Of a stretch of 64,000 nucleotides of DNA, positions 19,627 through 31,527 are shown piece after piece. The position numbers were made by a program, and so were the translations under genes. Origin of the DNA: Metridium senile. Taxonomy: Eukaryota > Cnidaria > Anthozoa > Actiniaria > Metridiidae. The notes beneath the pieces were generated by a model. It saw nothing but the letters and a program-made list of their open reading frames with translations, made no database searches and was not told where the DNA came from. The stretch's first letter is position 1, and each line of letters begins with the position of its first letter. Location: contig OX459097.1 in the NCBI GenBank assembly GCA_949775045.1, positions 23,281,205 to 23,345,204 on the forward strand. Direction: 5' to 3'.

Positions 19627-20520
19627 TTAAGCCGTAATATGACATGATCGTCATGTGATCATGATGTGTTGTCATGTGATCATGATGTGATACGATGTCA
19701 TGTGATACGCTAATTTGTTATGCCTCTAAAAAATTATTTTCTCAAACATTTGTGCGAGCTGAATGCACAGTAGCAAGGGTACTGAACAACCTCAAGGGAC
19801 ACACTGCAGCAACACAGCTTACATTGTCATGAAATATTGTACTGTTATATTTAGACGTAGCATTTTACATAAGGTGATAAACTGTTTACACTAAGAAAAA
19901 CCTTAAAATGTGTGTTTGTTTGTACAGTATTGCAAATTAAAAACACAAGCTTATAATGTTATTTTGTTAATATATAAAAACTTATAATTTCTCTTATTTG
20001 AATTTTTATCAAAACTATCAATAATCATTTCGCATTTCAAACTACTCTAATCACGACTTTAATTTGTTTACAATCAAGAAAACCCTTCAAATGCACTGTA
20101 GATTTATTATCGCTCTCTGATTGGATAGAATTTGACAAGTAAAAATCAACTATTTTTGACAAGCGATTTGATTGGTCGGGACACTGGTAAACCAGTTCAA
20201 TGCTACAGCACTAGTTTAGTGAGCGTGCGTGGCGCACTTTTAACCAGCAAACAAACATTTTGGAAATTGCTCCACTTTTCACTTACGTTCTTGAGATTTT
20301 CATTAATTGCATTATTTTTTTTTCTGTTCTGCAACAAGAGGGACTGGCCTACAAACGAGAAAGGTTTTGCTTCTTATAGAAGTTCAAATTGTAAAGTTAC
20401 AGGTGAGTTTTTTGTGTTATACGATATGTTCGGCGACCGAAACACAATCCCGAAGCTGTTCCTCGAAGGTATTCGTGAGGTGTCTACGAAGTCTCACTAC
20501 TAAACAAACTTTATATCGCT
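19627..20520. repeat. Conserved downstream block shared by copies A, C and F
   Basis: TGACATGATCGTCATGTGATC, then TTGTGCGAGCTGAATGCACA and GGGACACACTGCAGCAACAC, recur at 32946-33430 and 61770-62510. In A and F it continues through GCTACAGCACTAGTTTAGTG. The repeated GTCATGTGATCATGATGTGA palindromes look element-like. No conserved reading frame is evident. Confidence 0.7.
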
Positions 20521-20559
20521 GAAGATTATATGATTATATCCGAGATTTCAATTGCCCAG

Positions 20560-21585
20560 GGTTGCGATAAAAAGCTGAAACTGAAACGGCTGAAAGCTGA
20601 AACAGCTGAAATACTGCACATCAGTTTTTAAATAATAAGTATAATTATAAAACAAGCAGTATATAAATTTACATATAAATAAGCAAATATAAATAACTTG
20701 CATATAATAAGCAGTATATAAATAGTATACAAACATGTCCCCGAGTATCATGCTTTTCATATGCTGTATATCCACAAATTGTCCATCCGTTAAAAATTAT
20801 GATTGCTTTTCAGAGCTGCCAAATCGCTGTTTATAACTTACGCGCGAGTTTGACATGAAAGGTCAACGTCACGCTCATTTCAGATCTTTATTGAAATGCT
20901 TACCTCTCTATTGTTTCACACTCCTATATTTCGTTCAATTCCTTTCGTTTCCAATGTAAATGGGGATTGAAATAATACTTAGTTTGAAAAATTGTACACG
21001 ATTAGTGAAATAAAGTGGCCTTCATCAGTTGTTACATGAAATTAAAGAAAACTTCGCGCGCTGTTTTCTTCAAAAATTTGTACAAGATTACTTGCGTATG
21101 TATGATTAAAAAAAGATAGCTTTTGTACTTATTCTGCGTTTTTAGCTATTTGGATGTCGCATATGGCGACAAAATAGGGAGAACTATAATCAAACAAAAT
21201 CAAAATCATTTTAAAGTTAGCGAATAATTATACGAGTAAAAACTTTAGTATGTGAAGGCTGACTATAATCTAAATGAGCTGTAGATGCTTACACGCCATA
21301 CAGCAACCTCAACATATACAACCATTTCACCTAAATAACATTAACATTTGATAACGATAGTCGATTGTGTGATTTATAGTATAAATCATGTCGGTGAAGA
21401 GAGCTGAATAACTGAATTATATGATTTTTAAAACGATCATATAGGAAGCCGGAAATTGGCAAACAACTTCGTGTTTATGATATTTTTGAAAAAAATGTAA
21501 AACTTTTGGGGGTATTTCAGCTCTTTCAGCTCTTTCAGCTTTCAGCCGTTTCAGCCGTTTCAGTTTCAGCTTTTTATCGCGACCC
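20560..21585. mobile_element. 1-kb element with long terminal inverted repeats
   Basis: The left end GGTTGCGATAAAAAGCTGAA, continuing with CTGAAACGGCTGAAAGCTG, is inverted at the right end (TTTCAGCTTTTTATCGCGACC). No transposase frame is seen inside, so it is non-autonomous. Confidence 0.7.
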
Positions 21586-21614
21586 AACTATGTGAGCCCG
21601 GGTCGCATTATACC

Positions 21615-21970
21615 ATGGGCAGCAGAGTATCATTCGCGTTTGTATTCGCTTGTAATCTCCGTGTATTTATAGTTACCAACGGTCGCATATTTGCTTGCTT
21701 TGTTATTCCTTTGACCTCTTTCAGTATGTCTAGCTCCTATTTCAATCTCATGATATTGGTCTATCTAGTATTAAAAGCGATCGTATGTCACTCGGTTACT
21801 AATCGATCGCTTTTAATACTAGATAGACCAATATCACGAGATTGAAATAGGAGCTAGACATATAAAGAGGTCAAGGGAATAACAAAGCAAGCAAATATGC
21901 GACCGTTGGTAACTATAAATACACGGAGATTACAAGCGAATACAAACGCGAATGATACTCTGCTGCCCAT
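21615..21970. mobile_element. Near-perfect 356-bp palindrome
   Basis: Arms of about 170 bases start ATGGGCAGCAGAGTATCATT and meet at a short spacer near 21792 (TATGTCACTCGGTTACTAAT) between CGATCG motifs. One arm alone is found again at 54424-54495. Confidence 0.85.
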
Positions 21971-22875
21971 GATTATACCAAATTTTGGTCGACTTTTGTT
22001 TACACAAGTGTTCAAATCTGTCATCACAACCCTTTCCGTAGTGCGACCTCACTTTTACCAGTTTGGCAAAAATTTAGAAATCGGCCAAAACTTCAAAGAC
22101 GCCGTAGTGCTGCCCCGAGGCAGCCCGATGTTTTGTAATTTTGCTTAAACAAAAGAAATCACAGCGGGAACTTTCAACGCTTGTCAATATGGCTGTTCGA
22201 ATAAAAATAGACAACTTTCGAAAAACAAAATAATGTACTTTTAACTTGCTTGATGTAAGGAAAAACAGTCCTACGGAGACTCGGAAAAGCATATGTTAAA
22301 GTTTTGACTGTAGTCAACCAGTTTCGGCTTCATCAGTGATTGAGAGTTGACTGTTTTCGCTTCAGATATCACATCGAGACAGTAATTTAGAACCGGCTTG
22401 ATTGGCCGGCTTGATTCATTGTTGCAATAATATCCCTGCTAACGCTGACATACAAATATTGACATAGATCTGTAATGGGACCATGCTCAAAACTTCAAAT
22501 AATTGTATTTCCCGTGTCGGGATTAAAATTTATCTGGTTCATGTAAAAGTACCCTTTAGCGGTTGCAGTAATGAAAAGATAACAGTGTTAAGTTTATAGC
22601 TCTGTTTTAGTTTGTTTTGGTCTGCTGTATGCTTCATTTAGTTTTAATTAGACATATTTTGGTTATTATAATTTATTCGGTTTCTTTGTATTTTTTGTGC
22701 TTATGAATGTTTAGTTTAATATATACACTTGGACTCCGTTATAGTTAGTTGTGTTCGATCGTTATCGACAGTTTTTTGGAGGATTTGTCACGTATACGGC
22801 ATCAATGAGTCGTTTGTGCATCAAATATTTGTAAGTATTTTCGTTTAATTAGTTTTCTGTTTAGTATATACTTAA
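21971..22875. other. Intergenic AT-rich DNA, no gene recognised
   Basis: Only short unconvincing frames. A GTTTCGGCTTCATCAGTGAT piece near 22320 resembles the CATCAGGCG/GAAACGTCG motif of the next fold-back element. Confidence 0.5.
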
Positions 22876-23210
22876 TCAATTGTCTCACGATTGAGGTCAT
22901 TGGTAGAAATACCGCGACGTTTCGACTGCAATCTGCTAGTCTTCATCAGGCGATGGTGTAGACTGGATGATGGTTGTCTTATATACTGTTACCCTGCGAG
23001 CAGAGGTTCCTTTCTCTTACCTAGAACGAACTCGTCGTTCTAGGTAAGAGAAAGGAACCTCTGCTCGCAGGGTAATATACTGTACGAACTGTACGAAAAG
23101 TATATAAGACAACCATCATCCAGTCTACACCATCGCCTGATGAAGACTAGCAGATTGCAGTCGAAACGTCGCGGTATTTCTACCAATGACCTCAATCGTG
23201 AGACAATTGA
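22876..23210. mobile_element. Fold-back element with CTGATGAAGAC / GAAACGTCGC motif
   Basis: Arms of about 160 bases, starting TCAATTGTCTCACGATTGAG, are inverted around GAACTCGTCGTTC. The arms contain CGCCTGATGAAGACTAGCAG and AGTCGAAACGTCGCGG. Confidence 0.8.
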
Positions 23211-23331
23211 TTTTAAAAGTATCCTTTTAATTTCACATTCCACGATGAATAACCTATTTCCTTATTCACTGTTAACTGATGTACTTAAGTGGAATATCAT
23301 GTTCAAGTAAAAATGTACAAATCTACCCGTC

Positions 23332-23483
23332 TTAGGGGCTGTTTATATGAAGGCGATCGGGGAAGGCGAGTTGTCCCTTCTAGCCGGGATAACTCTATTG
23401 TTTTGAGTCCCCCGGGGAATACAAAACAAAAGAGTTATCCCGGCTAGCAGGGACAACTCGCTTTCATATAAACAGCCCCTTAG
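23332..23483. mobile_element. Short fold-back element (GGGGCTGTTTATATGAA ends)
   Basis: GGGGCTGTTTATATGAAGGCG pairs with its complement at the right end; the inner arms share AGCCGGGATAACTCT. Only a short loop separates them. Confidence 0.8.
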
Positions 23484-23842
23484 TTAAGTTGTAAATTAAC
23501 AATCAGTTGTATTAGTATAATAGTAATGATCATATGCTCTCAGGGTATGATACATATTTAACAGTTATTCCACGAAATCGAGTCGTACATGAGCTGTTAG
23601 CCAACGAGGCGTACTCGCCGAGTTGGCGAAAGGCAGCTAAATTCCAACGAAAATCGCTGAAAGTCAGTCAGACGGTTGATAAGAGCAACAAACAGACACT
23701 GTAAGAGTTTCATTTTATTTTATTAAGAATTAAGGCAAAAAATTGTACGTTGAAAAATCCCCATATATTCTATAGGTAAATTCATTGGAGGACGAGGGAA
23801 TTCCACGTTGGAATTCCCGAGTCCAAAAATGAATTTTCCTTG

Positions 23843-24008
23843 AATCTTATACTTCAATTTAAGCTTCAAAAACCAGACGCGCGCTGCTCGCTGCTCGTTC
23901 CGATGAATTCAGAAACCGGATGAGAGGGTATTCCACGCTAAATACCCTCGCATCCGGTTTCGTTCTCAACCAATCAGCGCGCGAGTTTAAATTGAAGTAT
24001 AAGATTCT
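23843..24008. mobile_element. Fold-back element upstream of copy B
   Basis: GAATCTTATACTTCAATTTAA at the left and TTTAAATTGAAGTATAAGAT at the right are inverted; the centre holds GAGGGTATTCCACGCTAAATACCCTC. Confidence 0.75.
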
Positions 24009-24032
24009 ATAGTAAATCACCACAGATAGTGA

Positions 24033-24207
24033 GCTTGGGCTACCTGTGCATAAACAGCGTGCTACGTAGGCTCTCCCGCGCTAGCAACGCCTGTTAAAAA
24101 AGGATGCGGGAGAGACTGGTGACGAGGTTGGTAAGCAGTAAGCACGGGGTCGTAAGCACGAGGGTTTAGTAAAGACGGAATTGTCCTCGTTTCTTCGAAG
24201 TATTAAG
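24033..24207 (+). promoter_or_regulatory. Copy B promoter-proximal block and non-coding exon 1
   Basis: TTGGGCTACCTGTG and TAGCAACGCCTG are conserved but separated differently than in other copies; TCCTCGTTTCTTCGAAGTAT and the donor AAG|GTAATTTACTC are kept. The acceptor before exon 2 ends at 24391. Confidence 0.5.
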
Positions 24208-24403
24208 GTAATTTACTCTCTGAATTCCGTTTAAACATCTATTATTATCGTCTCTAGGCCATAGTAGACAATTGTAGAGAAGAATTGCAGGCCATTACAG
24301 TTGATTTTGGCTTCATTCAAGCGACCATCGAGATAATTAATGCCAATCTTGATCGATTGTATTAAAATGACTAATGTATTTAATTCTACAGTTATTTGAC
24401 AAG

Positions 24404-24505
24404 ATGGAATCAGACTGGATAGATTACAAGTGCAAGTCAGGACAGACTATCTTCATTTACAACAAGGTAACAGGAGTACACAAATGGCCGCCAGGATTTA
24501 ACAAT
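24404..24505 (+). CDS. Copy B exon 2: WW-like domain
   Basis: Same 34 residues as copy A with only silent differences (for example TGC for Cys10). Flanked by TTCTACAG and GTAAGTTGAAGG. Phase 0 to exon 3 at 27711, across a 3.2-kb intron. Confidence 0.8.
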
Positions 24506-24989
24506 GTAAGTTGAAGGAATACTGTATCTCGTTGAACACTGTTGTCATTGTTGTCAGTGTTTTTATAAATAATGAACCCTGAATATCAGTTTGTCTGTGT
24601 TTTTGTCATTTAATAAGAGAAATTCAGTTCAATATTTTTAACATTACGATTACTACATAATTATCAAATTAATAATGTCCAATTGGCACTTAGGAATCAT
24701 ATTGAAAATATATTTTTTTCCAATTTTTTATATGACTCTTAATTTTATCAAAAATTAAAAGATGAAAGATAAGAACACAATAATATATGTAATCCTTCGA
24801 GATATCCTTTCTGAAAATATATAGTTTGTTGACATTTTGGAAAAAAGTAGCAACTTGACAAAGTAGGTAATATAATGAAATTTGTAAAACTGTAATAAAT
24901 GTTGACTTAACATTACTGACATTTCGAGTTTTAGCCCTTGATTCAGCCCCCGTTTTTCCAACGAAGGGCTAAATAGTTTGAAACGTAGT

Positions 24990-25725
24990 TAAGTCAAGAT
25001 TTTTTACGGCGTTACAAATTTCATTCTATTACCTATCATTGATATCAAACACCGACGCAACCTATACTAGTTTACTCGCTAGTTTCGATTTAAGTAAAGT
25101 TAAGTCAACATTTTTTTACGGTGTTACAAATTTCGTTATTTTACCTATCCTTTATATCAAACACCGACGCAGCCTATACTAGTTTACTCGCTAGTTTCTA
25201 TTTCTATTTTTTTACGGTGTTACAAATTTCATTCTATTACCTATCATTGATATCAAACACCGACGCAGCCTATACTAGTTTACTCGCCAGTTTCCATTTA
25301 AGTAAAGTTAAGTCAACATTTTTTTGACGGTGTTACAAATTTCGTTATTTTACCTATCCTTTATATCAAACACCGACGCAGCCTATACTAGTTTACTCGC
25401 TAGTTTCCATTTAAGTAAGGTTAAGCCAACATTTTTTTGCGGTGTTACAAATTTCGTTATTTTACCTATCCTTTATATCAAACACCGATGCAGCCTATAC
25501 TAGTTTACTCGCTAGTTTCCATTTAAGTAATGTTAAGTCAACATTTTTTTTATGGTGTTACAAATTTCGTTATTTTACCTATCCTTTATATCAAACACCG
25601 ATGCAGCCTATACTAGTTTACTCGCTAGTTTCCATTTAAGTAAAGTTAAGTCAACATTTTTTTTATGGTGTTACAAATTTCGTTATTTTACCTATCCTTT
25701 ATATCAAACACCGATGTATCCTATA
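24990..25725 (+). repeat. 95-114-bp minisatellite in copy B intron 2 (first block)
   Basis: Six to seven units containing TTACAAATTTCGTTATTTTA, ATATCAAACACCGACGCAGC and CTAGTTTACTCGCTAG. Most units step by 113 bases. Confidence 0.88.
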
Positions 25726-26810
25726 AAGCAAAATTTATGCAGTTCTCAAACTCAATAATAATTCATGAGCTAATCAACCAATGTGAGCACACCATTTGTA
25801 CCATGTGCATGGGTTTGAAACCCCGATGAAACACGAATATAGGTTGACTGGTGTTTGAAATATTTTCATCACTAGTAATGGAAATATTTCTAAAACTACA
25901 TAGTGATGGGAAATCTCAAAAGAATTAGTTTTCCCTAGTTACCTACCTACCTTACTATCCTTTATTCCCTTATTTACATTATTATTATTTTTACATTATA
26001 GTAGAGTCTTATTTCCCATGCCATCAAAATACTCTGTATATATTATATCAGAAATTACACTGATGTCAAGTACTCACATAAATGAACTTTATTCGCATCT
26101 TTAATGAGTCCTACTGAAGTTTGGATTATTTTCTAAAGAAAATAGAAAAAAAACTACTTATGTAGGTAGTTACAAGTTATATTTAGAGTACAATTTGAAA
26201 TATTGCTCAACTGAACTTAAAGGAACATTTTCTAAGCCTTTTTGAACAACTTCAAGTAAGAACCCCGTAACACTCCTTATAAACTCTACAGTATTTTGAA
26301 ATCCAATAAATTCCGCAGGAGAGGAATTCAAAAGAATTCTCATAATCCCAGGCAACATAATGACGGGAGTGACCTATAATATTATAAAGAACTAGCCACA
26401 TTCCTGCATAATGAATTATTTATTCGACTGAGAAGTAATTCCAAAAAGCTTGTGCTTCGTGTTTCATTAGGGTTTCCAAACACTCAAAAACACTGATAAA
26501 AGCACTCAGCCTACGGCCTTGTGCTTTCAAATGTTTTATCATGTTTAGAAATTCTAATGAAACACTCATACTCAATTTTGAAATATTACTTAAACCATGA
26601 AATGCAATCTAAGAAAGTAATAACAAATAATGACAATTTTGTCACTATCGCTCGACAAGAACATCTTGAGACAAAAGAGTATATAAGATGAAACCTCATT
26701 ATATTCTTTGTTTTATTATTTATTCTGGGTGAATAGTAGCAACAATTAGTCACTAAATAGTGACTATTGTTAAAATTTACCTGATATTATTTCATGGTTT
26801 AACTGTATTT
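25726..26810. other. Copy B intron 2, middle part
   Basis: AT-rich sequence with no convincing gene. A 26440-26570 stretch has inverted GTGTTTCATTAG/CTAATGAAACAC pieces and the GATAAAA-GCACTC motif seen at 16060 and 38160. Confidence 0.45.
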
Positions 26811-26814
26811 GCTC

Positions 26815-27310
26815 TACTAGTTTACTCGCTAGTTTGCATTCAAGTAAAGTTAAGTCAACACTTTTTTACGTTGTTACAAATTTCATTCTATCGTTTATAT
26901 CAAACACCGACGCAGCCTATACTAGTTTACTTGCTAGTTTCTATTTCTATTTTTTACGGTGTTACAAATTTCATTATATTACCTATCGTTTATATCAAAC
27001 ACCGACGCAGCCTATACTAGTTTACTCGCTAGTTTCTTTTTACAAATTTCATTCTATTACCTATCGTTTATATCAAACATCGACACAGTCTATACTAGTT
27101 TACTCGCTAGTTTCTATTTCTATTTTTTTACGGTGTTACAAATTTCATTCTATTACCTATCATTTATATCAAACATCGACACAGCCTATACTAGTTTACT
27201 CGCTAGTTTCCATTTCTATTTTTTACGGTCTTACAAATTTCATTCTATTACCTATCGTTTATATCAAACACCGACGCAGACTATACTAGTTTACTCGCTA
27301 GTTTTGCATT
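26815..27310 (+). repeat. Minisatellite in copy B intron 2 (second block)
   Basis: Five shorter units (about 82-97 bases) of the same family as 24990-25725. Three more units are at 38470-38665 upstream of copy D, and half-units near 36970 and 37090. Confidence 0.88.
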
Positions 27311-27710
27311 TAGAGTTCAAACTAGATGACATATTTGTGGAACACTCTTCCTTCATTCAGTTTTGTGTTCTCAATAATGATAGTCGCTGTCATTGATTAT
27401 ATAATTGTATTCATAATCATTATTTGTGATGTTGGTAATGATTAATGAATATTTTACTTGCAATCTTGAATGTGTTTGGCTAAGAACTGCAGTTGAATTT
27501 CATAATTGAATAATTAGATTCCTTAACATCATCATCATCACCATCTTAATCATCATCACCATCATTATCATTATCATCATCATTATCATTGTCATAATCA
27601 TCATCACCATCATCATCATTTTCATAATTTAGAGTTGTTTTGCTAACAATAGAGATCATCATCATCATTGTAATGATGCTACTGACATTGGTTGTATGAC
27701 ATGATTTCAG

Positions 27711-29111
27711 GGTTCATCAGAAGACAATATCATGTATGGCCAACCAGTTGACTACAAAGTGTTGCACAGTATTGCTACACAGACATATGATTATGGCTGT
27801 AACAATGGCTGTACTTCTATTTACATCAATACAGATCCACATCGAGTTTCCAACATCTCAGAAACATTACCTCAACCACAGCCAGATGTCTCAGTTGATG
27901 GTGAACATGACTTAGATAATGAACATGATTCAGAAACATTACTTCAACCACAGCCAGGTGTTTCAGTTGATGCTGAACATGACTTAGGAAATGAACATGA
28001 TCCAGAGAATTACTTGGAAGATGAACAAGAACAAAGCCAAGATATGTTGAGAGTTCTAAAGAAGTTAGAGTTTTCCCCTGGAAATAACTTGGTTGACAAG
28101 GAGAATGAAGCAAAGGATGACTCTGCTGGTGATGATAATACTGAAAAGAGGCAGCTTGATGAAAGAGAAGGATGTAGTTCCAAGCATAGTGAGAAGTCCT
28201 TGAAATGTTCTTATTGTTCAAAGCAATTTAAATACAAATCAAAACTCAATCAGCATCTTAGAAAACACACCAAAGAGAAACCCTTCGACTGTTCTGTTTG
28301 CGAGAAGAAGTTTACACACAAGTATGACTTAAAGACACATCTTAGAACACACACCGGAGAGAAACCCTTTGAATGTTCTTTTTGTGAGAGTAAGTTTGCA
28401 CACAAGCATCACTTAAACACACATCTTAGAATACACACGGGTGAGAAACCCTTTGAATGTTCTAATTGTCAGAAAAAGTTTGCACAAAAGAGTACCTTAA
28501 ACACACATCTTAGAATACACACTGGAGAGAAACCCTTTGAATGTTCTTTTTGTGAGAAAAAGTTTGCAGAAAGGGGGGACTTAAAGAAACATCTTAGAAT
28601 ACACACTGGTGAGAAACCCTTTGAATGTTCTTATTGTGAGAATAAGTTTACACAAAAGGTTGCCTTAAAGACACATCTTAGAATACACACCGGAGAGAAA
28701 CCCTTTGAATGTTCTTTTTGTGAGAAAAAGTTTGCAGAAAGGGGGGACTTAAAGAAACATCTTAGAACACACACTGGTGAGAAACCCTTTGAATGTTCTT
28801 ATTGTGAGAATAAGTTTACACAAAAGGGTGACTTAAAGAAACATCTTAGAACACACACTTGTGAGAAACCCTTTGAATGTTCTTTTTGTGAGAAGAAGTT
28901 TACACAAAAGGGTGACTTAAAGAGACATCTTAGAACACACACTGGAGAGAAACCCTTTGAATGTTCTTTTTGTGAGAAGAAGTTTGTACAAAAGGCTTAC
29001 TTAATGAGACATCTTAGAACTCACACTGGAGAGAAACCTTTTGAATGTTCTTATTGTGAGAAGAAGTTTGGGGATAGATCTAATTTAAAGAGACATCTTG
29101 CATTACATTAG
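27711..29111 (+). CDS. Copy B exon 3: acidic linker and eleven C2H2 zinc fingers (WW-C2H2 family)
   Basis: Follows ACATGATTTCAG and joins exon 2 in phase 0, for a 500-residue protein. It keeps the TQT segment (here TQTYDYG), two acidic PQPQP repeats and a shortened linker that lacks MDEISTM. Eleven fingers follow. Fingers 5 and 7 share the helix ERGDLKK, and fingers 6, 8 and 9 use QKVALKT/QKGDLKK/QKGDLKR, so a two-finger unit has been duplicated. One linker is TCEKPFE. Unlike copy A, an intact finger occupies every slot. AATAAA is at 29207. Confidence 0.95.
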   Translation, partial: GSSEDNIMYGQPVDYKVLHSIATQTYDYGCNNGCTSIYINTDPHRVSNISETLPQPQPDVSVDGEHDLDNEHDSETLLQPQPGVSVDAEHDLGNEHDPENYLEDEQEQSQDMLRVLKKLEFSPGNNLVDKENEAKDDSAGDDNTEKRQLDEREGCSSKHSEKSLKCSYCSKQFKYKSKLNQHLRKHTKEKPFDCSVCEKKFTHKYDLKTHLRTHTGEKPFECSFCESKFAHKHHLNTHLRIHTGEKPFECSNCQKKFAQKSTLNTHLRIHTGEKPFECSFCEKKFAERGDLKKHLRIHTGEKPFECSYCENKFTQKVALKTHLRIHTGEKPFECSFCEKKFAERGDLKKHLRTHTGEKPFECSYCENKFTQKGDLKKHLRTHTCEKPFECSFCEKKFTQKGDLKRHLRTHTGEKPFECSFCEKKFVQKAYLMRHLRTHTGEKPFECSYCEKKFGDRSNLKRHLALH

Positions 29112-29206
29112 AACACTGCATACTGGAAGAAAAACTTGAATCACAAGGGTATAACAGTCGTTTGATATTTCATTTGTAGATTTTGTGATTGTGTTGTAGA
29201 TTTTAT

Positions 29207-29212
29207 AATAAA
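29207..29212 (+). terminator. Copy B polyadenylation signal
   Basis: AATAAA in the conserved TTTTATAATAAATATCAACG context, 96 bases after the stop. Confidence 0.6.
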
Positions 29213-29496
29213 TATCAACGTGAAGTGAACTATGTTTTGTTGTTACTGACATCACCGTTAGGTTCAATTAAAGTCAACTATGAAAATAGTATATGAAAAT
29301 AGATCAGAAAAGTAGATAAAGAACAATAGTGATATTGTTGTAAATAAAGACCTTTGCTTTGATATAGTTACTATAGGCCTGGTTTGTGATGGATACTGTT
29401 GTGGTGTTATGATCTTTTACAGTCATACGGTTGACTCTCTTTGAACGACCACTCGTAAGCGCGACCACTATTTCAGTTTTAAGGCCCGTGCAAATA

Positions 29497-29602
<106 letters not shown>

Positions 29603-29904
29603 ATGACCCTTGTTAAATCCTATGAAATCCGACCTCTATCAGTGGGACACTCGTTGGCATGTAATCAGATCCGGTGGTAACGAATTTAGTAACGCACTCT
29701 CTTAAAACAGTGTACTCTATGCAAGTGCGTTACTACCGATCTGATTACACGCAAACGACTCTCCCATTACTGAGGTCCGATTTCATAGATTACGTAAACT
29801 GTTTACAAACTGACATGATATGTAGCGCTAATCTTCTAGGCACCACAGGAATCCAAAAAAAGCTACGCGATTTTTTTATCTTACGTAAAAGCAACTAAAA
29901 GCCG
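29603..29904. other. Intergenic DNA with an imperfect inverted repeat
   Basis: GGCATGTAATCAGATCCGGT near 29654 is partly mirrored by ACCGATCTGATTACACGC near 29734. No gene recognised. Confidence 0.45.
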
Positions 29905-30176
29905 GGCTCCCTGTGTAACTACGCGGCCTGTGTTCATAATCACATCTACAGTTCGGTATATTTGAATTTCCACAACGTTTAAAACAACAAGGAAAGTTCA
30001 AGAAAAAGAAACAAGAAAAAAAGCTCAAAAATAAACGGGAAAATGCGATCGACAAAGATTGTTCTCTTGGGCTACCTGTGGTTTACAGTCCTTACCGACT
30101 GGGTAGCAACGCCTGCTTGTTTTTGCCTTACCAGAAGCTATAAAACAGATTGTCCTCGTTTCTTCGAAGTATTAAG
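29905..30176 (+). promoter_or_regulatory. Copy C promoter region and non-coding exon 1
   Basis: The distal part (CTGTGTTCATAATCACATCT, ACAGTTCGGTATATTTGAAT, CACAACGTTTAAAACAACAA) is shared with copies E, F and G. The proximal part has CTTGGGCTACCTGTGG and GGGTAGCAACGCCTGCTTG, a rough inverted pair (GGGCTACCTGT / ACAGGGTAGC in E). Exon 1 ends AAG at 30176 before GTAATTTACTC. Confidence 0.55.
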
Positions 30177-30414
30177 GTAATTTACTCTCTGAATTCCGTT
30201 TAAACATCTATTATTATCGTCTCTAGACCAACGTAGACAATTATAGAGAAGTATTTCAGGCATGTTAAGTTAATTTTTGTGATTTTTCCTCCCCCAAGCG
30301 ACCACCGAAATTTTGAGTCTAAACGAGTGAATAAATATAACCCAAGCTACTTTATGATAATCTCGTTTACTGATATGTTTAATGACTAATGTATTTCTAC
30401 AGTTATTCAACAAG

Positions 30415-30516
30415 ATGGAATCAGATTGGATAGATTACAAGTGTAAGTCAGGGCAGACCATCTTTATCTACAACAAGGTAACAGGAGTACACAAATGGCC
30501 GCCAGGATTTAACAAT
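30415..30516 (+). CDS. Copy C exon 2: WW-like domain
   Basis: Same 34 residues as the other copies despite silent changes (GATTGG, GGGCAGACC). Acceptor TTTCTACAG, donor GTAAGT. The gene's own exon 3 is broken, but this exon is intact and could splice in phase 0 to copy D at 39347. Confidence 0.8.
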
Positions 30517-31012
30517 GTAAGTTGAAGGAATACTGTATCTCCTTGGACACTGTTGTCAGTGTTTTTATAAAGAAGTGCATCCTAAATGTTAGTTTCTATG
30601 TGTTCTTTGTCATATAATAAGTTTAAAGTCAGTTCAATATTTTTTAACATGATGTTAACACCACTGACTTAGTCAGAAAAATCCTTACTAAATATTCCTT
30701 CTTTTTGACATTTTCCACCTGTGGAAAAAACTAGAAAGTTGTTTCATAGTGATTCCATCAACACAAACTACAAGCACATTCTAGACAATTACATTGATAA
30801 TGATAATGACTAAATATGATAGTCCCTTGTAGGGGACCTATGTCCTATTATTTGTATCACCTGTACATTGTATTAAATGTACGAATCTTTAAATACCTGT
30901 CAATCACAAAACACAGGAAACCTGTATAAAGAGCAAAGTAAACATATATTAAAGCCATACCCATTATTTCTGATGTTGGTAATGATATTTTACTTGCTAT
31001 CTTCAATGTATT

Positions 31013-31307
31013 CATCCTCGGGAACCCAGGGGTATTCTTCTGTCACTCGTTTCTCGCTTCCACAACATATACCCCTGGGAACGTAGTCTGTTGGAGCTTG
31101 TTCCGGAAGTCAAAATTCAGCTCTTTCCTGATTGGTCCACCTTATTAGGTCGACCAATGAAAATCAAGATAACCATTCAAAGAAAGTCGTCAAATAAGTT
31201 TGAATTTTGATTTCCGGAACAAGCTCCAAAAGACTACGTTCCCAGGGGTATATGTTGTGCAAGCGAGAAACGAGCGACAGAAGAATACCCCTGGGTTCCC
31301 GAGGATG
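31013..31307. mobile_element. Fold-back element in copy C intron 2
   Basis: CATCCTCGGGAACCCAGGGG at the left and CCCCTGGGTTCCCGAGGATG at the right are exact inverted ends; inner arms share TTGTTCCGGAA and ATACCCCTGGGAACGTAGTC. Confidence 0.85.
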
Positions 31308-31527
31308 CAATGTGTTTGGCTAACAACTGCAATTTAATTTCATAATTAAATATTAGATTCCTTACCATCATCATCACAATCATAATGATCATCACCACAT
31401 ATCATCATCATTATTTACACCACATATTATCATCATTATCATAATTTTGAGTTGTTTTGCTAACAATAGAGATCATCATCATCATTGTAATGATGCTACT
31501 GACATTGCTTGTATGACATGATTTCAG

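Noticed and set aside
20132..20503. 123-codon frame at 20.1-20.5 kb
   Set aside because: Lies in a repeated downstream block shared with copies C and F, where the frame is not kept; no recognisable domain.
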